A stretch of DNA of 64,000 nt. Source: CBDDEC01 sp965226785 (lineage in GTDB: Bacteria; Chloroflexota; Dehalococcoidia; UBA2979). The stretch is taken from the NCBI GenBank assembly GCA_965226785.1, contig CBDDEC010000002.1:806001-870000 (forward strand), given 5' to 3'. Of the stretch, positions 9,042-17,403 are shown in pieces (position 1 is the stretch's first letter; each line of letters starts with the position of its first letter). Under the pieces are notes generated by a model. That model made no database searches and had not been told where the DNA came from. It saw only the letters and a list, made by a program, of their open reading frames with translations. The translations under genes were made by a program, and so were the position numbers.

Positions 9042-9268
9042 TGCTCCGCGGCGCAGCCGCTCAGGTACGCGCGCGCCATCGAGAATCAGCGCTGCCGCGA
9101 CGGCTCCGTCAGCGAGCGCGCGCAGCGGATCCGTGACCTCGATCGATTCGACCGCCGGCGCGTCGACGCTACGACCGGCCGCCGCGCGGTCGAGGGCTGC
9201 TTGCAGCGCTAGCGCCGAGGCGTGCGAGCCGTCCGTGGCGACGGAGAGCGGCTCGCGCGGCGATCGCG

Positions 9269-9925
9269 TTAAGCCACGTCCTCGTACGAGCTCGAGAGGC
9301 CAAGGAGGACTCGGTCGGCCAGGCCAGCGATCTGCTCGCGTGCCAGTGCGGCGTCATCAGACGACATCGCGCTGCGATCCGCAAGCTGCTTCGCCGTCTC
9401 GTCCAGGGAGCGTCGGAAGAACGTGAACGCCTGCATCGCCTGCCCGAGCGGCATGCCGCGCGAGTGGAGCGCCTCGCCATACTGCGAGCCGATCTGCTGC
9501 ACCTCGTCCTCGAGCTGCGTGCGATTGCCCCGGCCGGCGATGTAGTCGCCGACGATCTCGACCAGGCGACGACCCAGCGGACGCAGCGTGTCGCGCTCCG
9601 CCTCCTGGATCTGCCGATACCACTCATCGTCCTGGTGCGTGTCCAGCTGCCGCCGAATCCTCGACACCGCCGCGCGCTCGAGGCGGCGGTCGTGTGTCGC
9701 GGAGCGGCCCTCGATCATCGCGAACAGATCGCCCTCAGCGAAACGTCGGTGGCCACCGGGTGTGCGGAAGCAGCGGATCTCGCCCGAGTCGGCCCAGCGC
9801 CGCACGGTGGATTCGTTGACGCCGAGGATCTGGCAGGCGCGCGAGAGGTTGACCCATCTCGTCTCACCTGCAGCCCTCGTCGCCTCCGCATCGGCGGCGT
9901 CAGTGCCAATCGACTGGGTTGCCAT
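9269..9925 (-). CDS. MerR-type helix-turn-helix regulator with RsbR-like C-terminal domain
   Basis: 218 aa. Residues about 22-63 are a MerR/excisionase-type winged helix (WVNLSRACQILGVNESTVRR then GEIRCFRTPGGHRRF). The remainder is helical, with YGEALHSRGMPLGQAMQAF, which resembles the N-terminal sensing domain of RsbR-type co-antagonists (RsbRD_N); that match is from memory. It would act as a cytoplasmic DNA-binding regulator. Its stop codon falls at the beginning of the HemC-like homology, so the two are probably cotranscribed. ATG at 9925. Confidence 0.8.
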   Translation of the reverse strand: MATQSIGTDAADAEATRAAGETRWVNLSRACQILGVNESTVRRWADSGEIRCFRTPGGHRRFAEGDLFAMIEGRSATHDRRLERAAVSRIRRQLDTHQDDEWYRQIQEAERDTLRPLGRRLVEIVGDYIAGRGNRTQLEDEVQQIGSQYGEALHSRGMPLGQAMQAFTFFRRSLDETAKQLADRSAMSSDDAALAREQIAGLADRVLLGLSSSYEDVA

Positions 9926-10259
9926 TCATCACCGTCAATCACCGCGACCAGCAGCATCGGAGGTCACTCAGACCCCCGGCCCCGCTGGAATATGCCCGCA
10001 AAATCTAGTCAAATCGCAACGATCGATGAGAGATTTACAAGGTACGCCGCCGAAGTCTACGGGTTCGCGCAACTCTTCACAAATCAGGCAGCAACCGCGG
10101 ATTCGTTGCAATTCTTACGAATCCAGTCCACCACGGCAGATATCGGGTCGTAAATAGCGAATGCTAACCATCTCGATGTCTAGATGGTCTAGGTTCTTGT
10201 TAGTGACGACGCTCACAAAGGCGTGTCAGACACCCGCTCGCCGCCCGCCTCGCCATCCA
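9926..10259. other. Intergenic region, AT-richer, no gene seen
   Basis: About 330 bp between the MerR-like gene start and the dinB stop, clearly AT-richer than the flanks. I see no convincing coding region; two overlapping plus-strand frames running in from the MerR-like gene are its shadows. A short inverted repeat GTGTC-A-GACAC occurs near 10226-10236, downstream of dinB. The region presumably holds the promoter of the MerR-like gene. Confidence 0.5.
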
Positions 10260-11486
10260 TCACCGCAGACCTCGACGGACCGCGCGATCACCGAAGCGGT
10301 CGCGTACGGCGTCCAGGGTGTGGTCGAGCTGCTCCGCCTCGAGCGTCGAGGTGGCAGCGGTTTCGAGTTCGAGCTGGAGCACGTTCTCCACCAGGTTCGT
10401 GACGCCGAGGCCGACCAGCCGCACCGGCCGGCGGCCGGCCGCGTTGAGGACGGCGTCGAGCATGGCGAGGCCAGCGTCGCGGATGGCAGTGGTGGACTGC
10501 ACCGGCCGGTCGAGCGTGGTGCTGCGGGTAACGGTGGTGAAATCGTTCCAGCGCAACTTCAGCGTGACCGTGCGCGCGCGGCGCTCGGCGTGGCGCAGGC
10601 TGCGACCGACCCGCTCGGCGTGCCCTGCCAGGACACGCGCCAGCTCGTCGCGATCCTCTATGTCTTCGCCGAAGGTGACTTCGTGCGACATCGAGCGATT
10701 CGGCCGGCGGCCAGCGCGAACCGGCGTGGGGTCGCGGCCCTGCGCGCGGTCCGCCAGCATCTCCCCCGCCCGCCCGAAGCGTTCGTGCAGCCAACCAGGG
10801 TCGAGCTCGGCGATCTGGCCGATCGTCTGGACCCCGATCGCATGCAGCGCCTCGCCCAGCTTGGGCCCGACCATAGGCAGCTCCCGGATCGGCAGCGGCG
10901 CCAGGAACGCGGCATCGTCGCCGATCGGCACTTCGATCAGGCCGTCGGGTTTGGCGCGGTCGGAGCCGACCTTGGCCACGACGCGCGCCCCGGCGATGCA
11001 GACTGACACGGCGACGCTCAGTTCGTCGCGGACGCGGCGGCGGACGGTCCCCGCAGCCTCCACGGAGCCCTCGGGGCCATCGCCGAGGCCGGTCAGGTCG
11101 GCATACGCCTCGTCAATGCTGGTCTGTTCGACGATCGGAGCCGTGTCCTCCAAGATCGCACGGAACGCCTTCGACACTTCGCCGTAGCGACCGAAGTCGC
11201 TGCTGACGACGATCGCCTGCGGACAGGCGCGCAGCGCTTGCGACATGGGCTGCGCCGAATGGCAGCCGAACTCGCGCGCCTCGTACGAGGCGGCGGCGAC
11301 GACCCCCCGCGGCGGTTGGCCGCCGACGAGCACCGGCTTGCCGATCAGCGACGGGTCGCGTGCGCGTTCGACGGAGACATAGAACGTGTCGAGGTCGAAG
11401 TGCGCGATGCGTCGAGGGCGTTGCGGTCCGAGACGCTTGCGGACACCGTCGGTGGCCCGTGGCTGGCTGCGCTGTCGGTCCGGCAT
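10260..11486 (-). CDS. dinB: DNA polymerase IV (Y-family translesion polymerase)
   Basis: Error-prone translesion polymerase, 408 aa. The palm motifs are intact: HFDLDTFYVSVE gives Asp31 and Asp33, and SIDEAYADLTG gives Asp125-Glu126, the metal ligands of Y-family polymerases. The helix-hairpin-helix LPIRELPMVGPKLGEALHA is followed by a little-finger domain ending near VGLGVTNLV. A roughly 25-residue N-terminal extension precedes the catalytic core. A LexA-type box overlaps its predicted promoter, so it is probably induced by DNA damage. It is transcribed alone. Confidence 0.96.
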   Translation of the reverse strand: MPDRQRSQPRATDGVRKRLGPQRPRRIAHFDLDTFYVSVERARDPSLIGKPVLVGGQPPRGVVAAASYEAREFGCHSAQPMSQALRACPQAIVVSSDFGRYGEVSKAFRAILEDTAPIVEQTSIDEAYADLTGLGDGPEGSVEAAGTVRRRVRDELSVAVSVCIAGARVVAKVGSDRAKPDGLIEVPIGDDAAFLAPLPIRELPMVGPKLGEALHAIGVQTIGQIAELDPGWLHERFGRAGEMLADRAQGRDPTPVRAGRRPNRSMSHEVTFGEDIEDRDELARVLAGHAERVGRSLRHAERRARTVTLKLRWNDFTTVTRSTTLDRPVQSTTAIRDAGLAMLDAVLNAAGRRPVRLVGLGVTNLVENVLQLELETAATSTLEAEQLDHTLDAVRDRFGDRAVRRGLR

Positions 11487-11521
11487 CCGTCGCCCCCGCC
11501 GCTGGCCGTAGCTGCCACCCC

Positions 11522-11550
11522 AAGTTAGAACGCACGTTCTGACGCGTCAA
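11522..11550 (-). promoter_or_regulatory. Predicted dinB promoter
   Basis: On the minus strand, TTGACG (11550-11545) and TAACTT (11527-11522) are exactly 17 bases apart. The spacer contains the SOS box, so a bound repressor would cover the RNA polymerase site. The dinB start is about 35 bases past the -10 box. Confidence 0.7.
11527..11540. promoter_or_regulatory. SOS (LexA) box upstream of dinB
   Basis: The sequence AGAACGCACGTTCT contains GAAC-N4-GTTC, the core of the Gram-positive/actinobacterial-type LexA operator. The outer 5 bp of each half are a perfect inverted repeat. It lies inside the spacer of the dinB promoter and touches the -10 box. dinB is a classical LexA target. Confidence 0.75.
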
Positions 11551-11665
11551 CGTGGCGCGCCACGCGCTCCCCTGCGTTAACGTGGCATGCGGCTGCGGGC
11601 GGGAACCACGTACCGCGGGACTCCCACGACACCAGAACGCCCGCTGGGCCTGGACGGATCGAACG

Positions 11666-12493
11666 ATGGCGCTGCACGACCGCGTCGCACTACGCGTCAC
11701 GCCGGACGCAAACACGGCTGCCCGCACCACCGTTGATACCGCGGTGATCCTCGCCGCCGGCGCCGGCTCGCGCCTGCGCCTCGACGGTCGCGCTGGACCA
11801 AAGCCGCTCTACTCGCTGTTCGGCCGAACGCTGATCGAGCGTGCGATCCTGCGGTCGCACGCGGCGGGCGTGTCCCGCTTCGTCGTCATCGTCGGCCACC
11901 AGGCGGAGCTGATCCGACCCGTGCTCTTCGAGCTGGCCAGCCGCATCGATGTGACGATCGAGGTCGTCTACAACCCGCGCTGGCGCGAGGGCAACGGGCT
12001 CTCCACCCTGGCCGCTGCACCCTACCTGGAGGCCGACGAGCCGTTCTTCCTGATGATGTGTGACCACGTGTTCTCGCATAGCTTCCTCGACCGGCTCGTC
12101 CAGGAGGACCTAGGCCACGCCTGCGCGGTGGTCGTCGATCGGGATGTCGCGGCGGTCAACGACCTGGACGAGGCTACGAAGGTCGCGATCGAGGGCTCGG
12201 CCGTGACACGCATCGGCAAGGGCATCGTTCCGTTCGACGCCGTGGACACCGGCGTCTTCCTTTGCCGCCCGCCGCTCTTCGAGGCGCTGCGCGAAGCGCA
12301 GGCCGCGGGCGACGACAGCCTCAGCGCGGGCATGCAGCGCCTCGCCGACCGCGGCCAGGTCTGTTGCGTGTGCTCGGAGGGTCGTTTCTGGCAGGACATC
12401 GACACGCCGGAGGATCTAGCGCGGGCGCAGGCAGGCCTGGCGCGCCACCCGGTGTTCGAGACCGACCGCTACGCCGACCTCGCCGGGGGCTAA
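11666..12493 (+). CDS. CTP:inositol-1-phosphate cytidylyltransferase-like nucleotidyltransferase
   Basis: 275 aa from ATG 11666. The nucleotide-binding loop LAAGAGSR (29-36) is followed by GPKPL with Lys47, as in sugar-phosphate nucleotidyltransferases. Further motifs NPRWREGNGLSTLAAA, FFLMMCDHVF (metal Asp) and EATKVAIEG resemble the cytidylyltransferase half of the bifunctional enzyme that makes CDP-inositol for di-myo-inositol phosphate or inositol lipids. The partner CDP-alcohol phosphatidyltransferase domain is neither fused nor adjacent. An upstream in-frame start at 11552 was rejected because it adds a Cys-rich stretch without family resemblance. Substrate is inferred from motif memory; CDP-choline-type chemistry remains possible. 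Confidence 0.72.
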   Translation: MALHDRVALRVTPDANTAARTTVDTAVILAAGAGSRLRLDGRAGPKPLYSLFGRTLIERAILRSHAAGVSRFVVIVGHQAELIRPVLFELASRIDVTIEVVYNPRWREGNGLSTLAAAPYLEADEPFFLMMCDHVFSHSFLDRLVQEDLGHACAVVVDRDVAAVNDLDEATKVAIEGSAVTRIGKGIVPFDAVDTGVFLCRPPLFEALREAQAAGDDSLSAGMQRLADRGQVCCVCSEGRFWQDIDTPEDLARAQAGLARHPVFETDRYADLAGG

Positions 12494-12501
12494 CGAGGGA
12501 C

Positions 12502-12954
12502 CTAGTCCGTGCCCTGCGCTCGCGAGGGCTCGTCGAGCGCCTCTGCATCCGCTTCGGTCGGTTCGTCCGCCGCTTCGGCCTCATCCTGATCGGAGGCCAG
12601 GTCCTCGGGCAGCCTGCCGCCGTTGCCCGGCGTCTCGCCGTCCGTCTCCTCGACCGTGACGTGGCGGTCGGAGATCAGGTGGAGACCGGTGATCTCATCC
12701 TCGGTCACGGCTTCGACCGCCTCTTCGGCGGTGGCTCCGCGATTCATGCGGCGCGCGACGGCGACGCCCGCGAGCGCGATCAGCGATCCGGAGATGGCTG
12801 CGCCGCCGGCGATGTACTTGTGGCGCTTGACGAGGTCGGGGAAACGGTCGAGTACCTTGAAGGCCAGACTGACCGCGTTGTTTCCGAGGTCATCGATGCG
12901 CTCGCCCCCGCTGGGGGTGCGTTCACCGCCGGGCAGACCGGGCAGCCAGCTCAT
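12502..12954 (-). CDS. Small membrane-anchored protein with acidic tail
   Basis: 150 aa, family not recognised. It starts MSWLPGLPGGER, has one predicted transmembrane segment (YIAGGAAISGSLIALAGVAV, about residues 48-67) with RRMNRG after it, and a very acidic C-terminal third rich in Glu, Asp and Ala. The ATG overlaps the ribH stop in ATGA, so it is translationally coupled to the riboflavin operon. A role with that pathway is suggested only by position. It converges with the cytidylyltransferase gene. Confidence 0.7.
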   Translation of the reverse strand: MSWLPGLPGGERTPSGGERIDDLGNNAVSLAFKVLDRFPDLVKRHKYIAGGAAISGSLIALAGVAVARRMNRGATAEEAVEAVTEDEITGLHLISDRHVTVEETDGETPGNGGRLPEDLASDQDEAEAADEPTEADAEALDEPSRAQGTD

Positions 12955-13436
12955 GCCGTCGCCTCGGCTCCCGCCGGCAGCCGGGCGTACAGGTTGGCCA
13001 CTTCGAGCGCGGCCAGCATCGCCTCGCGCCCCTTGTTGCCGACGACGCCCCCGGCGCGCGCGCGCGCCTGTTCGACGTTGTCGGAGGTGATCACGCCGAA
13101 GGTGACCGGCACGCCGGTCTCGAGCGCGACAGCCATGACGCCGCGCGCCGCCTCGCCGGCGACAAAGTCGAAGTGTGGCGTCTCGCCGCGGATCACGGCG
13201 CCGACGCAGGCGATGGCGTCGTAGTCGCCGGAGAGCGCGAGGTGCTTCGCGGCCATCGGCAACTCGAACGCGCCGGGCACCCACACGACATCGATGCGGT
13301 CGTCAAGGACGCCGGACTCGATGGCGGTTTCGATGGCGCCGTCACGCAGCCGCTCGGTGATCAGCTCGTTGAAGCGCGACACGACCACGGCAACGCGGAG
13401 TCCGCCGCCTTCCGGTACGCCCTCGATCACAGGCAT
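12951..13436 (-). CDS. ribH: 6,7-dimethyl-8-ribityllumazine synthase
   Basis: Penultimate step of riboflavin synthesis: joins 5-amino-6-ribitylaminouracil and dihydroxybutanone phosphate. 161 aa, the normal length. Motifs are VVVSRFNELITERL, VWVPGAFELP, VGAVIRGETPHFDFVAGEAARG and FGVITSDNVEQA, with the conserved His of TPHFDFV. It lies 41 bp after ribBA. Its stop overlaps the start of the small membrane protein gene. Confidence 0.97.
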   Translation of the reverse strand: MPVIEGVPEGGGLRVAVVVSRFNELITERLRDGAIETAIESGVLDDRIDVVWVPGAFELPMAAKHLALSGDYDAIACVGAVIRGETPHFDFVAGEAARGVMAVALETGVPVTFGVITSDNVEQARARAGGVVGNKGREAMLAALEVANLYARLPAGAEATA

Positions 13437-13477
13437 CGCATCACCCCCGTCCCGCTCTTCGATCTTACCTTGCGGCG

Positions 13478-14776
13478 CTAGGGCCCGACGCCGGGCATTT
13501 CCTGTTCGAGGAGGTGGCCCATGCGGTCTCGCTTGGCGGCGAGGTAGCGGATGTTGTGCTTGTTCGCTTCCATCTCGAGCGGCACGCGTTCGACGACCTG
13601 CAGGTCGTAGCCGTCGAGGCCCGCGCCGCGCAGCCGCCCCATGCCCTCGAGCTCTCGAATCTTGAGCGGGTTGTTCGTGAGCAGGCGCATCTGGCGGATG
13701 CCGAGGTCGACGAGGATCTGCGCGCCGATCCCGTATTCGCGATTCTCGGCGGGCAGGCCCAGGGCCTCATTCGCCTCGACGGTGTCCAGGCCCTCCTCGT
13801 CCTGCAGGCGGTAGGCGCGGAGCTTGTTGTGCAGGCCGATGCCGCGCCCCTCCTGGTCCATGTAGACGATGGCGCCGCGGCCCTCTTGCGCGATCATCTC
13901 CATCGCGCGTTCGAGCTGCTCGCCGCAGTCGCAGCGCCTCGAGCCGAAGACATCGCCGGTCACGCACTGGTCGTGCATGCGCACGAGGGTGGGCTCGTCA
14001 GTCGTGAGGTCGCCCATGACGAGCGCGACATGTTCCTTCTGGTCGATCAGCGTGCGGTAGCCGATCACCGAGAAGTCGCCGTAGCGGGTCGGCAAGGAGG
14101 TCTCCTCGACGCGCTCGACGAGTCGTTCGTGGTTCATGCGGTAGCGGATCATCTCCGCGACGGTGACGATCTTCATGTCGTGGCGTGCGGCGAAGCGGCG
14201 CAGGTTCGGCATGCGCGCCATGGTGCCGTCCGCCTTCATGATCTCGCAGATCACGGCGACCGGCTCCAGGCCGGCCAAGCGGCAGAGGTCGACCGAAGCC
14301 TCGGTCTGGCCCGCGCGCACGAGCACGCCGCCATCCTTCGCGCGGAGCGGGAAGATGTGCCCGGGACGGGTGAGGTCGTTCGGCCGCGCGCGGCGGTCGG
14401 CCAGCACCTCGACGGTGCGGGCGCGGTCGGCGGCGGAGATGCCGGTGGTGACGCCCTCCGCGGCTTCGACGCTGACGGTGAACGCCGTGCCCAGCGGCGC
14501 GGTGTTGCGACGTGTCATGGGCGGGAGGTCGAGGTCGTCGGCGCGCTGCTCCAGCATGGGGACGCAGATCAGGCCACGCGCGTGGGTGGCCATGAAGTTG
14601 ATGATCTCGGGCGTGCAGAACTCCGCGGGGACCGCGATGTCGCCCTCGTTCTCGCGATCCTCGTCGTCGACGATGATCACCGGGCGGCCGGCCGCGAACT
14701 CAGCAATCGCCGTGTCGACGTCGACGACGTGCTTGCTGCGCCCGCCCTTGCTCCTCCCGTTGTTCTGCTTCGCCAT
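13478..14776 (-). CDS. ribBA: Bifunctional 3,4-dihydroxy-2-butanone 4-phosphate synthase / GTP cyclohydrolase II
   Basis: 432 aa. The N-terminal DHBP synthase half has VIIVDDEDRENEGD and RPGHIFPLRAKDGGVLVRAG; the C-terminal GTP cyclohydrolase II half has VRMHDQCVTGDVFGSRRCDCGEQL with the zinc Cys residues and GRGIGLHNKLRAY. It provides both entry reactions of riboflavin synthesis. ATG 14776 is chosen because AGGAGGA lies 9 bases upstream; the longer frame to 14893 runs back into ribE. Operon order is dcd-ribD-ribE-ribBA-ribH. Confidence 0.97.
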   Translation of the reverse strand: MAKQNNGRSKGGRSKHVVDVDTAIAEFAAGRPVIIVDDEDRENEGDIAVPAEFCTPEIINFMATHARGLICVPMLEQRADDLDLPPMTRRNTAPLGTAFTVSVEAAEGVTTGISAADRARTVEVLADRRARPNDLTRPGHIFPLRAKDGGVLVRAGQTEASVDLCRLAGLEPVAVICEIMKADGTMARMPNLRRFAARHDMKIVTVAEMIRYRMNHERLVERVEETSLPTRYGDFSVIGYRTLIDQKEHVALVMGDLTTDEPTLVRMHDQCVTGDVFGSRRCDCGEQLERAMEMIAQEGRGAIVYMDQEGRGIGLHNKLRAYRLQDEEGLDTVEANEALGLPAENREYGIGAQILVDLGIRQMRLLTNNPLKIRELEGMGRLRGAGLDGYDLQVVERVPLEMEANKHNIRYLAAKRDRMGHLLEQEMPGVGP

Positions 14777-14804
14777 AGGGCTTCCTCCTGCGGTGTCGAC
14801 GCCT

Positions 14805-15395
14805 CTACGAGGTCGCCGCGCGCGCTTCGAGTAGCTGGTCCACGTACCGAGCAAAGATGTCGGTCTCGAGATTGATCGCCTGTCCTGGCTCACGCCGCGT
14901 CAGGTTCGTGTGCTCCTGGGTGTACTGCACGAGCGAGACGGAGAACGACTCGTCGTCCCGGGCCACCACGGTAAGCGACACGCCGTCTACGCAGACAGGG
15001 CCCTTCATCACGATGAACCGCAGGTACTCCGGGTCGACGCGGTAACGAGCGATGATCGATTCGCCCTCCGGCGTCAGCGAGTCGAGCGTGCAGGTCGTCT
15101 CGACGACCCCTCGGACGATGTGCCCGGAGAGCCGCGTGGCGCCGGTGACGGAGCGTTCGAGGTTGACGGTGTCACCAGCAGCCAGCTCGCCGAGGTTGCT
15201 GCGGTGGAAGGTCTCGTTCATGACGTCGAAGGCGACCGCGTCGTCCTCGATGGTGCGCACGGTGAGGTCGACACCGTTGACGGCGATCGAGTCGCCGAGG
15301 TTGGCGTCGTCGAGGATCAGCTGGCACGCGATCACGAGGTCGCCGCCGTCGCGGCGACGGACCTCCCCCAGCTCCTCGATGATGCCGGTGAACAT
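14805..15395 (-). CDS. ribE: Riboflavin synthase, alpha chain
   Basis: Dismutates lumazine to riboflavin. 196 aa with two lumazine-binding repeats: MFTGIIEELGEV to about residue 97, and SGHIVRGVVETT to the end with GVSLTVVARD. The first repeat has substitutions at usually conserved places: SIAVNGVDLTV has Asp43 where most enzymes have Cys, and the second His of SGHxxxGH is Val97 (SGHIVRGV). The fold and length are otherwise normal, and the operon context fixes the assignment. Whether activity is reduced cannot be judged from sequence. 29 bp separate it from ribBA. Confidence 0.93.
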   Translation of the reverse strand: MFTGIIEELGEVRRRDGGDLVIACQLILDDANLGDSIAVNGVDLTVRTIEDDAVAFDVMNETFHRSNLGELAAGDTVNLERSVTGATRLSGHIVRGVVETTCTLDSLTPEGESIIARYRVDPEYLRFIVMKGPVCVDGVSLTVVARDDESFSVSLVQYTQEHTNLTRREPGQAINLETDIFARYVDQLLEARAATS

Positions 15396-15442
15396 TACTC
15401 GGCTACCCCCGCCGTGTTCCTCGACCGACCGTCCTCTGCAAG

Positions 15443-16618
15443 CTATCCGTCCGTCGCGCCCTCGTCTGGCCAGATCGGGACGCCCGCAATCAGAGTGTCC
15501 TCCCCGAGCCGCTCGACGGCGAGTTCGCTCAGCCGCGGCGCCTGCGCCATGCGCTCCACGCCCCGCCCGGCAATCGCCGAGGGCGCCCCTGCGGCGCCGA
15601 TGACGACCGGGGCTATTACAGCATAGACGCGGTCCACGAGCCGCTGGTCGAAGAGCGAACCGAGGAGGACCCCGCCGCCCTCGAACAGCACGTTCAGCAT
15701 GCCTCGATCGCCGAGGAGCGCCACCAGTGAGCGCAAATCGACGTGGTCGACGCCGTCAGCGCCGGGAACGCTCGCCACCTCGATGATCTCAGCCCCTGCG
15801 TCGCGCATACGCGCGCGCCAGGCCTCGTCGGAGCCTTCGACGGTAGCGATCAGCGTCGGCGTGTCGCCGCGCAGGATGCGGGCGGATGCGGGCGTGCGTC
15901 CGCGCGAGTCGACGACGATCCGCGTCGGCTGGTGCGCGCCCTCGGTCGGGCCGGACTCGGAGGCACGGCCGGGGCGGGCGGTCAGCTCCGGGTCGTCGAC
16001 GACCACCGTCGAGGAGCCGACGACGATGCCGTCGAGGTGTGGCCGCCAGGAGTGCACCCACGTGAGCGTCTCCGGGCCGGAGACCCAGCGCGAGTCGCCG
16101 GAGGCGGCCGCGATACGCCCGTCAATGGAGGCCGCGTACTTCACGAGTACGCGTGGGCGACCGGTGGTGACGTGCTGCAGGAAGCCGGCCAGCTGCTCGG
16201 TCGCTGCCTCCGCGCCGTCGCCGACCTCGGCGGTGATGCCCGCCGCCCGTAGGACGGCCGCGCCGCCAGCGGCCTGCCGATCGGGGTCGGTGATCGAGTA
16301 GTGGACGGCGGCGACGCCAGCCTCGATCAACGCGCCGGTGCAGGGCGGGGTCCGGCCCTGGTGCGAGCAAGGTTCGAGCGTGCAGTAAACGGTCGCACTG
16401 CGCGCGGCCTCGCCGGCGTCGCGGAGGGCGACGACCTCGGCGTGTTCCTCGCCGGCGAGGCGGGTGTGTCCGCGGCCGACGATCTGGCCGTCGCGCACGA
16501 CGATGGCGCCGACGGGCGGGTTGGGCGACGACCAGCCGCGAGCCTGCTCAGCCTCCTCGATCGCCGCGCGCATCCACTCGCTAGGCGGGCGGGCGTTGGG
16601 TTCGGGAGTGCTCGTCAC
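15443..16618 (-). CDS. ribD: Bifunctional diaminohydroxyphosphoribosylaminopyrimidine deaminase / 5-amino-6-(5-phosphoribosylamino)uracil reductase
   Basis: 391 aa. The N-terminal zinc deaminase has H59-A-E61 and PCSHQGRTPPC with Cys84 and Cys93. The C-terminal NADPH reductase begins near PRVLVKYAASIDGRIA and has WVHSWRPHLDGIVVGSSTV and LFEGGGVLLGSL. It catalyses steps two and three of riboflavin synthesis. It lies 14 bp after dcd and 47 bp before ribE on the same strand. No FMN riboswitch was seen upstream of the operon. Confidence 0.97.
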   Translation of the reverse strand: MTSTPEPNARPPSEWMRAAIEEAEQARGWSSPNPPVGAIVVRDGQIVGRGHTRLAGEEHAEVVALRDAGEAARSATVYCTLEPCSHQGRTPPCTGALIEAGVAAVHYSITDPDRQAAGGAAVLRAAGITAEVGDGAEAATEQLAGFLQHVTTGRPRVLVKYAASIDGRIAAASGDSRWVSGPETLTWVHSWRPHLDGIVVGSSTVVVDDPELTARPGRASESGPTEGAHQPTRIVVDSRGRTPASARILRGDTPTLIATVEGSDEAWRARMRDAGAEIIEVASVPGADGVDHVDLRSLVALLGDRGMLNVLFEGGGVLLGSLFDQRLVDRVYAVIAPVVIGAAGAPSAIAGRGVERMAQAPRLSELAVERLGEDTLIAGVPIWPDEGATDG

Positions 16619-16632
16619 GCGGCCACCGAGGG

Positions 16633-17259
16633 CTAGTCCTCGACGGGGTCGTCCTGCCCCTGGGGATCCGCTTCCTCTGATCCCGGCTCCTGGAAGTCGC
16701 GGTGGATGCGGCTCGCCGCGGGCTTTGTCTGGCCCTGGTAGCGCGACTTCAGGTCGGGGTGCCCGTAGGGGCGTGCGGCCGGCGAGGAGAGCGCCTGGAA
16801 GGAGAGCTGGCCGATCTTCATGCCGTAGTAGAGCTTGATTGGCAACGTGGCCACGTTGGAGAGCTCAAGCGTGAGCTGACCGTCCCAGCCGGGGTCGACG
16901 TAGCCAGCGGTCGCGTGCACGAGCAATCCGAGCCGCCCGAGGGAGCTCTTGCCCTCGACGCGCGCGACCAGGTCGTCGGCGAGCTTCACGCGTTCGATCG
17001 TCGCGCCGAGGACGAACTCGCCGGTGTGCAACACGAACGGCTCGTCGTCGTCGATGGTCACAGCGACAGTCAGGTCGTCCATCGGCTCGCGCGGGTCAAT
17101 CACCGTCGCGCGATGGTTGCGGAAGACGCGGAAGAAGCGGTCGAGGCGGATGTCGAGTGAGGCTGGTTGCACGGCGTTTTCGCCGACCGGATCGACGACC
17201 AGCCGGCCGGTGGCCAAGGCCTCGGTGATGTCTCGGTCGCTCAGAACCACTGCTGGCAC
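16633..17259 (-). CDS. dcd: dCTP deaminase (possibly bifunctional with dUTPase activity)
   Basis: 208 aa. Converts dCTP to dUTP or dUMP for thymidylate supply. The core motif GKSSLGRLGLLVHATAGYVDPGW and the trailing MKIGQLSFQAL with YGHPDLKSRYQGQ are typical of Dcd, and the last resembles the bifunctional DcdB type. Starts at GTG 17259 or GTG 17250 are both possible. The last 20 residues are a charged tail. It heads the riboflavin gene string. Confidence 0.94.
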   Translation of the reverse strand: MPAVVLSDRDITEALATGRLVVDPVGENAVQPASLDIRLDRFFRVFRNHRATVIDPREPMDDLTVAVTIDDDEPFVLHTGEFVLGATIERVKLADDLVARVEGKSSLGRLGLLVHATAGYVDPGWDGQLTLELSNVATLPIKLYYGMKIGQLSFQALSSPAARPYGHPDLKSRYQGQTKPAASRIHRDFQEPGSEEADPQGQDDPVED

Positions 17260-17403
17260 CCCAACTCAGCGGGGAGGGTTTCGGGGAGAAACCAGGGCTC
17301 CCCGGCTGCGCCAGTGGGAGCTCCGCGCCACGTCTCGTGACGTGTCCAGAGCCTACCACCTGCGCCGCCGAGGAGCCCTCGGAGGTCGCGAGCTGCGAGG
17401 GGG

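Noticed and set aside
12955..13284. Upstream extension of the small membrane protein through ribH
   Set aside because: Arg-rich shadow of ribH; the ATGA overlap gives a natural start at 12954.
13514..14875. 453-codon plus-strand frame opposite ribBA
   Set aside because: Antisense shadow of a clear ribBA gene.
17260..17403. FMN riboswitch upstream of the rib operon
   Set aside because: I looked for the RFN consensus pieces before dcd and ribD and found none.
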